Shown here: in pieces, positions 26,831-35,853 of the stretch
Layout of the letters: every line of letters begins with the position of its first letter
Numbering within the stretch: the first letter of the stretch is position 1
From: Borrelia coriaceae
GTDB taxonomy: Bacteria > Spirochaetota > Spirochaetia > Borreliales > Borreliaceae
Reading direction: 5' to 3'
Length of the DNA: 64,000 nt
NCBI RefSeq assembly: GCF_023035295.1
Contig: NZ_CP075083.1
Coordinates: 124,001 to 188,000 of the forward strand
Made by a program: the position numbers and the translations under genes
The notes under the pieces: generated by a model
The model's database searches: none
Told to the model about the DNA's origin: nothing
What the model saw: only the letters and a program-made list of their open reading frames with translations

Positions 26831-28525
26831 ATGATGAGAATAAAACGGTGCGGTTTGTTAATGATAATATTATCATTAATAGCACTATTATTAGTAATAA
26901 GTTGTCGTCAAAGCAGTGATTCAAAGCGTAATGGAACAGGAGAAGGTGCCCGTGTGCAAGAAGAGCCCACTAAGGGTGTTTATAATGGGGCTTTAAAGGT
27001 CAATCTTAAAGAGCTTCTTGTAAAATTTAGGTTATCAGATGAAGAGAAACAAATAGTTTATAAGATGCAAAAAATAGTAACTAATCCTAATATTGGGAAT
27101 ACTGAAGGTTACAAGACATATGATGATCTTAAATTTTATAATTTATTAAAAGATTTAGGTGAACGTAAGGTTAAAGAAATTGTAGGAAATTATTTAAAGG
27201 TTGATAAGCGTCAAAATGAGGTTAAAAATGCATTTAGTCAAGCTATAAATAATGCCCCTGAGGAGGGTTCTTTAAAAGAGCGATTGCAAAGTGAGCTTTC
27301 TTCTTATCAAGATGGTTATGCATTGCAACTAAAGGAGTTATTTAAGGATGATGATTCTAATGCTGTTTATGGTGCATTTACTGCTAATAATTATGTTGTG
27401 AAAGCTATTCGTGAGATAGATGTTCAGTTAAATGAACTTATAAATGAATTTAAAGCTTTAGGTGTCGGTGGATCTATAGGTGCTGCTACAGGTGCTACAG
27501 TTACTGAGTCTGCAGAAGGTATTTTAGTTACTGTTGGTTCTAATGGTGTTGGTGTTGCTGTAATCCCTAAAAATCCTGCAGATATTGCGGATACTGGTGG
27601 TTCTAATAGCCCTGAAAATTCTGAAGGTTCTGAAAATTTTGCCGAGACTCAAGTTGTACGCTTAGAGTTTGATGATGAGGAGAAGAGGGGAATTAGTGCA
27701 ATTAGAAAGTTAGTAACTTCCCCTAGTCAAGATTATAAAACATATAATGATTCTGAGTTTGATGGTTTAATCGGTGCTTGGGGTGTTTTGAATACTAAGG
27801 AAGTGGTAAAAATTTATAATGAACATGTAGCAGAGTGTGAAACAATGAAAAGTAAGCTTAGTTCAAAAATTAATGATATCTACTGCTGGCCCAAATTGCA
27901 AAACGAGTTTAAAAGCACGAAAATTTGTTCAGAGAGTTATATAAGAATGTCCTTTAGTCAATTTAATTATTCTACTGATAGGCATGACCTTCATGCTCTT
28001 CCTAATTCTGATAGTGTATATCACGACATGTTAAATCTGGGTCGTTTTTGTAATTTTAAACGTGTTGAGCAGTATCTTGCAAACAGCGTAAAGTATAAAG
28101 AGATGGAAGGGAAGTTAACGGAGTCTCAAAAGAGCACGTTCCGATATATAAACGATAGAATTACAGAGCCTGGGTTTTGTATATATTTCTTGTTAGGTGG
28201 TTTAAGTTTTGCTAAGCTTGCAGAGGTTGCAAACTTGCATCAGGAGACTATTCAAGCAAAAGACGCTACTAGCAAAGCTTTAGTTGATGCTCCCAATGTT
28301 AAGACAAAGAGATTTTTCGAATCTCAGTTTGTTGGTGAGCTTGAAAATTACCATCGTTATTTAAAAAACTCTCATTACAAAAGCAAATCTTCTCATGCAT
28401 TTTATGCTTATATGATGGTTAGAGCATATGTTAATAATTTTAATAGTATCAAAGAAAAAGTTTTAAATCTATCTTCAAAAAATGGAGCAGGTTCTAAACC
28501 GGAGATTAGTCCAGTTACCACCTAG
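26831..28525 (+). CDS. BTA121 lipoprotein, A-linker-B-C
   Basis: 564 aa; ATG after AAAAGGAGATATTTAAT. Cys25 in LLVISC. Module A GYKTYDDLKFYNLL (about 92). A linker of about 70 residues rich in Gly, Ala, Thr and Ser (about 205-275) is unrelated in detail to the 45-residue repeat but lies at the same A-to-B junction. Module B TSPSQDYKTYNDSEFDGLI (about 300), module C GFCIYFLLGGLS (about 446). DNA from about 28070 to 28200 (SVKYKEMEGKLTESQKSTFRY region) nearly matches 26120-26255 in the previous gene. Confidence 0.9.
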   Translation: MMRIKRCGLLMIILSLIALLLVISCRQSSDSKRNGTGEGARVQEEPTKGVYNGALKVNLKELLVKFRLSDEEKQIVYKMQKIVTNPNIGNTEGYKTYDDLKFYNLLKDLGERKVKEIVGNYLKVDKRQNEVKNAFSQAINNAPEEGSLKERLQSELSSYQDGYALQLKELFKDDDSNAVYGAFTANNYVVKAIREIDVQLNELINEFKALGVGGSIGAATGATVTESAEGILVTVGSNGVGVAVIPKNPADIADTGGSNSPENSEGSENFAETQVVRLEFDDEEKRGISAIRKLVTSPSQDYKTYNDSEFDGLIGAWGVLNTKEVVKIYNEHVAECETMKSKLSSKINDIYCWPKLQNEFKSTKICSESYIRMSFSQFNYSTDRHDLHALPNSDSVYHDMLNLGRFCNFKRVEQYLANSVKYKEMEGKLTESQKSTFRYINDRITEPGFCIYFLLGGLSFAKLAEVANLHQETIQAKDATSKALVDAPNVKTKRFFESQFVGELENYHRYLKNSHYKSKSSHAFYAYMMVRAYVNNFNSIKEKVLNLSSKNGAGSKPEISPVTT

Positions 28526-28570
28526 GTAGTGTTAAGTTAGGAATAGTAAAAAAAATATTAAATATAAACG

Positions 28571-28605
28571 AGCTTTAGATATTAATATTTAAGGCATTTA
28601 AAGTT
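28571..28605 (+). terminator. Degenerate terminator stem
   Basis: AGCTTTAGATATT / AATATTTAAGGCAT. The outer pairs are mismatched relative to the array consensus. Confidence 0.5.
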
Positions 28606-28610
28606 TATGC

Positions 28611-28640
28611 TTGTATGTGTTAGAGGACTTATGTTATTAT
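28611..28640 (+). promoter_or_regulatory. Candidate promoter
   Basis: TTGTAT, 18 nt, TATTAT, about 115 nt before ATG 28754, in the shared GTGTTAGA context. Confidence 0.5.
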
Positions 28641-28753
28641 TATATAATAATATTATAATAAAGTAATTATGTGCATTTGATAATGAAATTCATTTAATAA
28701 TTGGATTCATTTGATAATGCGTTTAATTTATTTTGAAAAAGGAGATATTTAAT

Positions 28754-29838
28754 ATGATAAAAATAAAACAGTGCAGTTTGTTCATGATAATATTATCATT
28801 AATAGCACTATTATTAGTGATAAGTTGTAATCAAGACAGATCTGCAAAGAGGGATGGCACAGATAGGGCAACAGGCGACCATACAGTAGAAAGTGCAGGG
28901 CTTATTAGAAAGCCTCGTGATACGGGTACTGTTGGGAAAGAAGATCTCACTAAGGGAGATGGTAATGCAGATTTAAAGGTCAAGATTAATAATATTCTTG
29001 TAGCATTTGAGTTATCAGATGAAGAGAAGCAAGTAGTTCGTGAGATACAAGAAGTAGTATATAATCCTGATATTGCTAAGTATGAGAATTACAAGACATA
29101 TAATGATCGTACATTTTATAAGTTCTTAGAAAATTTAAGTGCTCTTAAGGTTAAGGATATTATAAAGAACTATTTAATAGTTGATCAGTATTACAGGTAT
29201 GGTAAAGATTTGTTTGATGAAGCTATTAGAAATGCTACTGAAGATTCTTCAAAAAAGCGATTACAAAAGGAGCTTGAAGATTATGATTATAGTTATGTGT
29301 TTCATGTAAAGAAGGCCTTTGCTCATGTTAGTCCTCTTTTGGTTCATAGTGTAATGACTAGTAAGAAGGGTGGTTATCTTGAGTACGCTACTAGTGCAAT
29401 AGGTACTAAGTTACAGGAGTTTAGAATGGATGGTGCTATAAGTTTTGGGCGTTTTGGTACACTTAAAAAGCCTGATGTTCCTGTAGGTTCTCAAGATACT
29501 AAAGGTGATGATGCAGGTAGTGATGATCCAGGTACTGAAGGTGCTGGTTGTAGCTAGAAGTCCTGCCAAGGCCTAAATATACTGTAGGTGCTGCGGGGTT
29601 CTAGAGGAGAAGGCCCTGCAGGTCCTAAATATATTGGAAAAGTTCTACTGCTGTTGTAGTTCCTGAATATATTGGAGGTCCTGCAGGTATAGGGATAGTT
29701 CTAAACTTTATAATCACATGATGTTTATTTAAAGATATGCTTGTAGTTTTGATGATATTAAATAAATAATATTAAAGACTTAGTTTCAACGCTTGCTAGA
29801 GGAAATAGAGCAGGTTTTAGCTCAGATTTTATTAGATA
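28754..29838 (+). pseudogene. BTA121 lipoprotein pseudogene, B/C deleted
   Basis: ATG after AAAAAGGAGATATTTAAT. The signal peptide, Cys25 and module A (NYKTYNDRTFYKFL) are intact and open to the TAG at 29555. After the stop the linker can still be recognised in shifted frames (PKYIG and PEYIGGPAG units like those at 24367). It then jumps directly to C-terminal residues (LYNHMM, then YACSFDDIK), so B and nearly all of C are missing. A truncated 268-residue lipoprotein with module A alone could still be made and displayed, because its promoter and ribosome site look normal. Confidence 0.8.
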
Positions 29839-29875
29839 TTAACCTAGGTGCTACGAAACGTAGTACCTAGGTTAA
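29839..29875 (+). terminator. Strong hairpin at pseudogene end
   Basis: 17-bp arms, TTAACCTAGGTGCTACG and CGTAGTACCTAGGTTAA, one mismatch, 3-nt loop. It is the largest member of the CCTAGG/GGTAGTACC palindrome family found at gene ends here. There is no T run after it, so it could be a recombination or processing site rather than a terminator. Confidence 0.6.
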
Positions 29876-29914
29876 AAATAGTAAATAAAAAGCGTTAACA
29901 TTAAATGTAGCCCA

Positions 29915-29950
29915 GGCCTTAAATATTTATATTTAAGACTTTTAAATTTA
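29915..29950 (+). terminator. Rho-independent terminator
   Basis: GGCCTTAAATATT / ATATTTAAGACTT followed by TTAAATTTA. Confidence 0.6.
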
Positions 29951-29954
29951 GCAC

Positions 29955-29984
29955 TTGTATGTGTTAGAAAACTTATGTTAATAT
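29955..29984 (+). promoter_or_regulatory. Candidate promoter with extended -10
   Basis: TTGTAT, 18 nt, TAATAT preceded by TATGT. It is the most complete -35/-10 pair in the array, about 110 nt before ATG 30093, and is directly followed by the inverted repeat at 29991. Confidence 0.6.
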
Positions 29985-29990
29985 TTACTT

Positions 29991-30024
29991 AATTACTTTG
30001 TTATACCTTTATAACAAAGTAATT
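29991..30024 (+). promoter_or_regulatory. Perfect 15-bp inverted repeat at transcript start
   Basis: AATTACTTTGTTATA and TATAACAAAGTAATT are exact reverse complements with loop CCTT. It starts 7 nt after the -10, so it would be a hairpin at the mRNA 5' end or an operator. Confidence 0.65.
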
Positions 30025-30092
30025 ATATGTATTTGATAATGTAATTTATTTAATAATGTGTTTAAATCGGTTTGAAAAAGGAGATATTTAAT

Positions 30093-31697
30093 ATGATAAG
30101 AATAAAATGGTGTGCTTTATTAATGATAGTATTAATAGCACTGTTATTAGTAATAGGTTGTAATCAGAGCAGTGATATAAAGAGCGGTGGTACTGTTGGA
30201 AAAAAAGGTGCCCATACAATGACAAGTACCGGTAGTCAGGATAATGGAGATTTAAAGAGAAAACTTAATGATCTTCTTTTAAAATTTGGGTTATCAGATG
30301 AAGAGAAGCAAATAGTTTATAAGATACAAGAAGTAGTAACTAATCCTGATATTGGCAAAGTTGAGGGTTACGATACATATGATGATCTTAAATTTTATAA
30401 GTTCTTAGAAAATGTAGGTGGACTTAAGGTTAAGGATATTATAAAAAATTATTTAATAGTCGATTCGCGTCATGCGAATGTTGCAAGTGCATTTAATCAA
30501 GCTATAGATAATGCCACTGAAGCTCCTTTAAAAGAGCGATTACAAAGTGAGCTTGATGCTTGCTGGTCTAGTTATGTATTGCGGTTAAAGGAGTCATTTA
30601 AAGGTGATAATCCTAATGATGTTTATAATGCAATTACTAAGAATTATGTTGCCCAAGCTATTAGTGCGATAGATGCTCAGTTAAATGAAATTAGAATGAT
30701 AGAAGCTGGTGGTGTCCCTAAGGGTGGTTCTACAGGTACTGGAGTTTTTACAGATTCTGGGGATTTTGTAGGTTTTAGAGTTTTTACAGATTCTGGAGGT
30801 GCTCCTAAGAGTGTTGCAGATATATACTTAAAGCTTGATGATGAGGAAAAAGGGGCAATTGATAAACTTAAAGAGCTAGTAATTGATTCTAGTCCAAGTC
30901 CAAATCGTAAAACATATGATATGCAGGAATTTGATTCTTTAATGAGTGATTTGGGTGTCGTGAAAGTTAGGGAAATAGCAAGAGTTTATAATCAACGTTT
31001 AGAAGAGTACAAAGCAATACAGACAGATATTAGTCAAATTGAGGATGAGAGATGTAGGGATCAATTGCAAATACAGTTTGATGATGATAAAAATTTTAGA
31101 GATAATTATATAAGAATTCTTTTTATTAAATCTGATGTTGCTGATCCTTCTGCTCTTCCTGTCTCTGATAGTATTTATTTCTCAATGAGGGAGCCTTTTG
31201 ATAAGTCTGTTTTTGCAGATTTAAGAAGGAATATTGACATCATGAAAGCTTATAGAGATAAGGAAAAATCTTTAAAAGACCCTGATGAGAAGATGGCATT
31301 AAAATATGTAACCGCTCAGGTTGAAGAAGATCTTTTGTTTGATGTGTATTCCTTTTTGGGGAGCTTAAGTGATATTCGGTTTAAAGAGATTGCAGAATTT
31401 AATGCTAGGATTCTTCAAGAAAAAGGCGTTGCTTTTGTAGCTATAAATAAGATCCCTGATGGTGTAGAGGACAAGGAAAAGTTTAAAACAGAGTTTGATG
31501 GTTATATTGAAGATTACCATAATGGTTTAAAAGCAAGCTCTAGGCATGAGCATCTTAGTAATTTTTATGAGGCAATGATGGGGGTTAGAAGAGAGAGATA
31601 TGCTGAGAAATTGTCTTATCTTGCACACGAAGCTTATAAGATAGCTAGAGAAAATGAAGCAGTTTCTAAACCAGGTAGTACCCCAAGTACTCCCTAA
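30093..31697 (+). CDS. BTA121-domain surface lipoprotein, A-B-C
   Basis: 534 aa; ATG after AAAAAGGAGATATTTAAT. Cys23 in LLVIGC. Module A GYDTYDDLKFYKFL (about 91); a short Gly/Ser linker containing two similar units (FTDSGDFVGFRVFTDSGG, about 220-240). Module B NRKTYDMQEFDSLM (about 270), whose loop reads IDSSPSPNR instead of TSPSQ. Module C LLFDVYSFLGSLS (about 413). The C-terminal tail is Ser/Pro-rich. Confidence 0.9.
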   Translation: MIRIKWCALLMIVLIALLLVIGCNQSSDIKSGGTVGKKGAHTMTSTGSQDNGDLKRKLNDLLLKFGLSDEEKQIVYKIQEVVTNPDIGKVEGYDTYDDLKFYKFLENVGGLKVKDIIKNYLIVDSRHANVASAFNQAIDNATEAPLKERLQSELDACWSSYVLRLKESFKGDNPNDVYNAITKNYVAQAISAIDAQLNEIRMIEAGGVPKGGSTGTGVFTDSGDFVGFRVFTDSGGAPKSVADIYLKLDDEEKGAIDKLKELVIDSSPSPNRKTYDMQEFDSLMSDLGVVKVREIARVYNQRLEEYKAIQTDISQIEDERCRDQLQIQFDDDKNFRDNYIRILFIKSDVADPSALPVSDSIYFSMREPFDKSVFADLRRNIDIMKAYRDKEKSLKDPDEKMALKYVTAQVEEDLLFDVYSFLGSLSDIRFKEIAEFNARILQEKGVAFVAINKIPDGVEDKEKFKTEFDGYIEDYHNGLKASSRHEHLSNFYEAMMGVRRERYAEKLSYLAHEAYKIARENEAVSKPGSTPSTP

Positions 31698-31746
31698 GTA
31701 TTATTTTAAGTGAAAAATAGTTTTAAAGTCAGTTTAAATATAAACC

Positions 31747-31780
31747 AAGCCTTAGATCATAAAATCTAAGGCTTACAGTT
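31747..31780 (+). terminator. Rho-independent terminator
   Basis: AAGCCTTAGAT / ATCTAAGGCTT with a 6-nt loop; perfect 11-bp stem. Confidence 0.75.
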
Positions 31781-31785
31781 TATGT

Positions 31786-31816
31786 CTGTGGGTGTTAGAA
31801 GATTTATGGTAATATT
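31786..31816 (+). promoter_or_regulatory. Candidate promoter with extended -10
   Basis: CTGTGG, 18 nt, TAATAT within TATGGTAATATT, about 87 nt before ATG 31902. Confidence 0.5.
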
Positions 31817-31901
31817 ATTGTAATAGAGTAATTATTTTTATTTAATAATGATATTTAATTTGTAATGTGTTTAAATTAGTTTGAAAAAGGAGATATTTAA
31901 T

Positions 31902-33449
31902 ATGATAAGAATAAAACGGTGCAGTTTGTTAATGATAATATTAGCATTAACAAACTGTAATCAAGGCAGTAATGCAAAAAGTGGTGGCACAGGTGGGGGA
32001 AAAGATGACCCTGTACTGACAAATGTAGGTGATCAGGATAATAAGGGAGATTTAAAGGTCAAACTTAAGGATCTTCTTATAAAATTTAAGTTATCAGATG
32101 CAGAGAGGCAAATAGTGCATAAGATACAAGAAGTAGTAACTAATCCTGATATTGGTAAGGCTGGGGGCTATAAGACATATGATGATCTTAAATTTTATAA
32201 TTTATTAAAAGATTTAGGTGCTCTTAAGGTTAAGGAAATTATAGTAGAGTGTTTAAAAGTTGATAATCATCAAGAGAGTGGTAAAGAAGAGTTCAATCAA
32301 GCTATAAATAATGTTCCTGCACCTTATTTAAAAGAGCGATTACAAAGTGATCTTGGTACTTATAATTATAAGTATGTGTTGGAGTTAAAGAAGTACTTCA
32401 GTAATGATAATGCTAATTATGTTTATGATGCAATTATTAAGAATTATGTTGCCGAAGCTACTCGTGAGATAGATGATCAGTTAAATAGATTTGTAAGGAT
32501 AGATTATGGGCATTCTGGAGTTTTGAAACATATTGAGAATGCAGTAGCTATATACTTAAAACTTGATGATGGGGAAAGCAAGGTAATTGGTGAACTTAGA
32601 GATCTAGTAACTTCTCCTAGTCAAGATTATAAAACATATACTGTTAAAGATTTTGATTCTTTAATAAGTGCTTTGGGTGTTGTGAGGGTTAAGGAAATAG
32701 TAAGAGCTTATAATACATATGCAGAAGACTACGAAATAATGAAGCGTGATATTGAGAAACTTAAGGATACCAAATACAAGTCTGAATTTGAAAAAAGGCT
32801 TGAGAGTGCTAAAGAAAGTTTAAAGCTTGAGAGAAGAAAGTTCTTTACTAAATTTGGTGCTGATGGTATTGCTGATCTTGCTGCTCTTCCTGATCCTAAT
32901 TATGTGCATGCAGGAATGGTACGATCTGTTTATGATTCTGCTTTGGGGAATATTAGAATGGATAGCTATTTCATGTTGATTTATGAAAGGAATTTAGAAG
33001 ATTTAATAAAAGATTTAACAGAAGATAAAAGGGAAGTATTAAAGGAAGCATTAAGAGATATAGACACTAAGGCTGAAAAAAATACTGGGTTTTCCATATA
33101 TCCCATATTGGGAGGCTTGTATACTGATGATTTTGAATATGTTGTAAAATTTCAGGTTAGGATTAGTCAGGCAATAGGTGCTATTAGTAAAGTTTTAGAA
33201 GAGTCTTCCGATTTTCCTGAAAAACAAGATTTGAAAACAGAGTTTGATGATACTCTTAAAAGTTACTATGATCATTTAAAAGAGAGCTTTAATTATGGTA
33301 GGGGTGATTCTAAATTTATTCGTCACATGATGGATACTAAGGATTATGCTGACTCATTTGATGCTATTAAAAAAGAGGTTTTAGATCTTTCTTTAAAAAA
33401 TGGAGCAGGTTCTAAACCAGGTAGTTCCCCAAGTACTACCCTTAAATAG
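31902..33449 (+). CDS. BTA121 lipoprotein with shortened signal peptide
   Basis: 515 aa; ATG after AAAAAGGAGATATTTAAT. The signal sequence is MIRIKRCSLLMIILALTNC. Compared with paralogs (LLMIILALIALLLVISC) about 18 bp is missing, leaving a core of only about 9 hydrophobic residues and Asn at -1 of the lipobox. Export or lipidation may therefore be weakened. The rest is complete: module A GYKTYDDLKFYNLL (about 88), B TSPSQDYKTYTVKDFDSLI (about 241), and a diverged C with GFSIYPILGGLY (about 393). The tail (GAGSKPGSSPS) resembles neighbours. Confidence 0.88.
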   Translation: MIRIKRCSLLMIILALTNCNQGSNAKSGGTGGGKDDPVLTNVGDQDNKGDLKVKLKDLLIKFKLSDAERQIVHKIQEVVTNPDIGKAGGYKTYDDLKFYNLLKDLGALKVKEIIVECLKVDNHQESGKEEFNQAINNVPAPYLKERLQSDLGTYNYKYVLELKKYFSNDNANYVYDAIIKNYVAEATREIDDQLNRFVRIDYGHSGVLKHIENAVAIYLKLDDGESKVIGELRDLVTSPSQDYKTYTVKDFDSLISALGVVRVKEIVRAYNTYAEDYEIMKRDIEKLKDTKYKSEFEKRLESAKESLKLERRKFFTKFGADGIADLAALPDPNYVHAGMVRSVYDSALGNIRMDSYFMLIYERNLEDLIKDLTEDKREVLKEALRDIDTKAEKNTGFSIYPILGGLYTDDFEYVVKFQVRISQAIGAISKVLEESSDFPEKQDLKTEFDDTLKSYYDHLKESFNYGRGDSKFIRHMMDTKDYADSFDAIKKEVLDLSLKNGAGSKPGSSPSTTLK

Positions 33450-33495
33450 TGTTTTAAATTAAAAATAGATTTAAATATTAGTTTAAATATAAGTT

Positions 33496-33530
33496 AAGCC
33501 TTAGATCATAAAATCTAAGGCTTACAGTTT
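33496..33530 (+). terminator. Rho-independent terminator
   Basis: AAGCCTTAGAT / ATCTAAGGCTT, same stem and flank as at 31747. Confidence 0.75.
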
Positions 33531-33553
33531 ATGTCTGTAGGTGTTAAAAAATT

Positions 33554-33565
33554 TATGGTAACATT
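33554..33565 (+). promoter_or_regulatory. Candidate extended -10 promoter
   Basis: TATGGTAACATT about 145 nt before ATG 33705, followed by a 7-bp TAACATT/AATGTTA inverted repeat and three to four TTTRATAAT words. Confidence 0.42.
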
Positions 33566-33704
33566 ATTACATAACAATGTTATAATGTTATTATTTAATA
33601 ATTGTATTTATATAATAATCAGAATTATTTAATAATAATATTCATTTGATAATGACGTTTATTTATTAATGTGTTTAAATTAGTTTGAAAAAGGAGATAG
33701 TTAT

Positions 33705-35312
33705 ATGAGAAGAGTTAAACCTCGTAGTTTATTAATAGTATTAGTATCATTACTACTATTAATAAGTTGTGCTCCAGGCGCTTCAGAAGAACCTGTAGGA
33801 AATGAAGGCAAGGAGCTTATTGGTCAATTAAAGTTACTTGCTGATGAACAAGCTGTAATTGATAGTATAAAAAAAATATTAACTAATCCTAATATTGGTA
33901 AGTCTGAAGGTTATAAAACATATAGTGATTCTGCTTTTGATAATTTACTAAGCACTTTAGGAACTCTTAAGGTTAAGGAAATTATAAGGAATTATTTAAA
34001 AGTTGATAAACGTCAAAATGAGGTTACAAGTGCATTTAATCAAGCTATAAATAATGCCACTGAAGCTTCTTTAAAAGAGCGATTACAAAAAAAGCTTGAT
34101 GCTTACATTTCTAGTTATGCATTGAAGTTAAAGAAGTGCTTCAGTCATGATAATGCTAATGTTGTTTATGATGCAATTACTAGTGGTAAGTATGTTGATA
34201 AGGCTGTTAGTGAGGCAGAAGCTTTGTTAGATGAGCTTAAAGCTACAGGTGTCACAGCTACTGGCAGTGCTATAGATGCTACTGGAGATGTTAGGAATGT
34301 ATACTTGCAGCTTGATGATGAGGGTAGAAAGGTAATTGATGAGATTAAAAATATAGTAACTAATTCTTCTATTGCTTTGGGTAAAGGTTATAAGACATAT
34401 ACTGTTTCTCAGTTTAATGATTTACTAGGTACTTTAGGTATTGATAAGGTTAAACAAATGATATCAGGTGAGCTGAAACGCAGAAAACTTAAGGATAATG
34501 ATTACGCGCGTGTTGAGGGCTTGATTGATACTAAGGTTGCTACTTTGAGTTTAAAAGAGGAATTGAAGAAAAGGCTTAAGAGTGTCTTGGACTTTATAAA
34601 TGAGAAGTTAAAAGGGTATTTTAGTGCCTCTAAATTTATTGATATTCCTGAGCCTGATTCTGATGCTATATATCAGCAAGTTGCAAATGATGTATACGAA
34701 CCTGTTTTTGGTAGTGTTGAAAAAGCAGTCCAAGATATTATAAATTTTGAACGTATAGAGAAAGATCTTTCACCGGCTCAAAGAGAAGCACTTCTTTATA
34801 TGCAAGTTTTATATATACAAACTCATGATAAATCTTCTGAGTTTAAGTTTAAGCTTTTATTAGGTGGATTAAAAGCTCTTGAAGTTGGCGAGATTATGGA
34901 TATTCATGTTAGGTTTATGGAAACAAAAAAATTTATTAGTGACACTTTAGATAATTCTCTTGATGATAAGGCAAAAGAACGTATTAGCAGGTTGTTTAAT
35001 AATTATGTGGAGGGTTATGATCCTAAATTAAAAATATTTCTTGCTGGTGATGATTCTAAAGAGATTTATAAAAAATTCAAAAAAGATGGAGAGTCTTATC
35101 TTATGCAGCTTAATGGGCTTAAGAGAACTGCTTTAACAATTCTTACTCCAGCACGAAAAGCAGGCAGTACCCCAAGTAGTACTACCTCAGTTGATTTCCC
35201 GGCTACTCCCTCAGCTGCTCCTTCAGGCAGTACCCCAAGTAGTAGTACCCCAGTTGATTTCCCGGCTACTCCCTCAGCTGCTCCTCCAGGCAATGGCGCA
35301 GGTAGTACGTAG
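33705..35312 (+). CDS. BTA121 lipoprotein, A-B-C with Pro/Ser/Ala tail
   Basis: 535 aa; ATG after AAAAAGGAGATAGTTAT. Cys22 in LLLISC. The spacer before A is unusually short (about 25 residues). Module A GYKTYSDSAFDNLL (about 68), B GYKTYTVSQFNDLL (about 227) with a TNSSIA loop, C SEFKFKLLLGGLK (about 376). The last 50 residues consist mostly of two 21-residue repeats (GSTPSS, then VDFPATPSAAP). A C-terminal disordered tail is unusual in this array, where linkers lie near the N-terminus or between A and B. Confidence 0.9.
   Translation: MRRVKPRSLLIVLVSLLLLISCAPGASEEPVGNEGKELIGQLKLLADEQAVIDSIKKILTNPNIGKSEGYKTYSDSAFDNLLSTLGTLKVKEIIRNYLKVDKRQNEVTSAFNQAINNATEASLKERLQKKLDAYISSYALKLKKCFSHDNANVVYDAITSGKYVDKAVSEAEALLDELKATGVTATGSAIDATGDVRNVYLQLDDEGRKVIDEIKNIVTNSSIALGKGYKTYTVSQFNDLLGTLGIDKVKQMISGELKRRKLKDNDYARVEGLIDTKVATLSLKEELKKRLKSVLDFINEKLKGYFSASKFIDIPEPDSDAIYQQVANDVYEPVFGSVEKAVQDIINFERIEKDLSPAQREALLYMQVLYIQTHDKSSEFKFKLLLGGLKALEVGEIMDIHVRFMETKKFISDTLDNSLDDKAKERISRLFNNYVEGYDPKLKIFLAGDDSKEIYKKFKKDGESYLMQLNGLKRTALTILTPARKAGSTPSSTTSVDFPATPSAAPSGSTPSSSTPVDFPATPSAAPPGNGAGST
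35163..35288 (+). repeat. 63-bp in-frame tandem repeat, two copies
   Basis: Units at 35163-35225 and 35226-35288 differ at a few bases and encode the Pro/Ser/Ala-rich tail of the preceding lipoprotein. Confidence 0.92.
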
Positions 35313-35853
35313 TATTATTTGAATTAGGGATAGATAAATAAAACAAGTATTAAAATTAATTTATTAATATTTTATTAGATATTTAGTTTATTAGGTATTA
35401 GTTTAAACATAAGTTAAGCAAGCCTTAGATATAAGTATTTAAGGCTTGCTAATCAAAAAAAACGGGTTATATCTAAATCAATACTAAAGCCAATATCTCA
35501 GGAAATATTTAAGCAAATGCCCTAAGTGATAATTTAGTTACCACTGTAATTAAGAATAGTCAATAAAAAATAAATATTAAATTTAAGTTTAAATTATACT
35601 TAATATATTTAAGCTTAGTATCTTAAAATTTAATGATTTTAATTTTAATCTATAGATATCTACTTAGATGTTTACAAGTGCTTATAATGAAGATTTTATT
35701 TTTATAAATGCATTAATAAATATGTAAAAATAGTGCTAGATAAGTATATTATTATGGTAATATACTTATTATAATAATATAACATTATCACTCAATAATT
35801 GAATTAGTTTAATAAATTTTTAACTTATTTTAAGTAAAGGAGATATATATATT
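35313..35853 (+). other. Intergenic: stem, 3'-end relic, leader
   Basis: An inverted repeat at 35418-35449 (GCAAGCCTTAGATAT / GTATTTAAGGCTTGC) lacks a T run. A second 3'-UTR-like piece follows at about 35538-35590 (TTACCACTGTAATTAAGAATAGT), as if the end of another BTA121 gene had been left behind. A 12-bp perfect inverted repeat occurs at 35740-35769. No reading frame of note. Confidence 0.55.
35740..35769 (+). promoter_or_regulatory. Leader inverted repeat, 12-bp arms
   Basis: ATAAGTATATTA and TAATATACTTAT, exact, with loop TTATGG, about 85 nt before ATG 35854. Confidence 0.52.
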
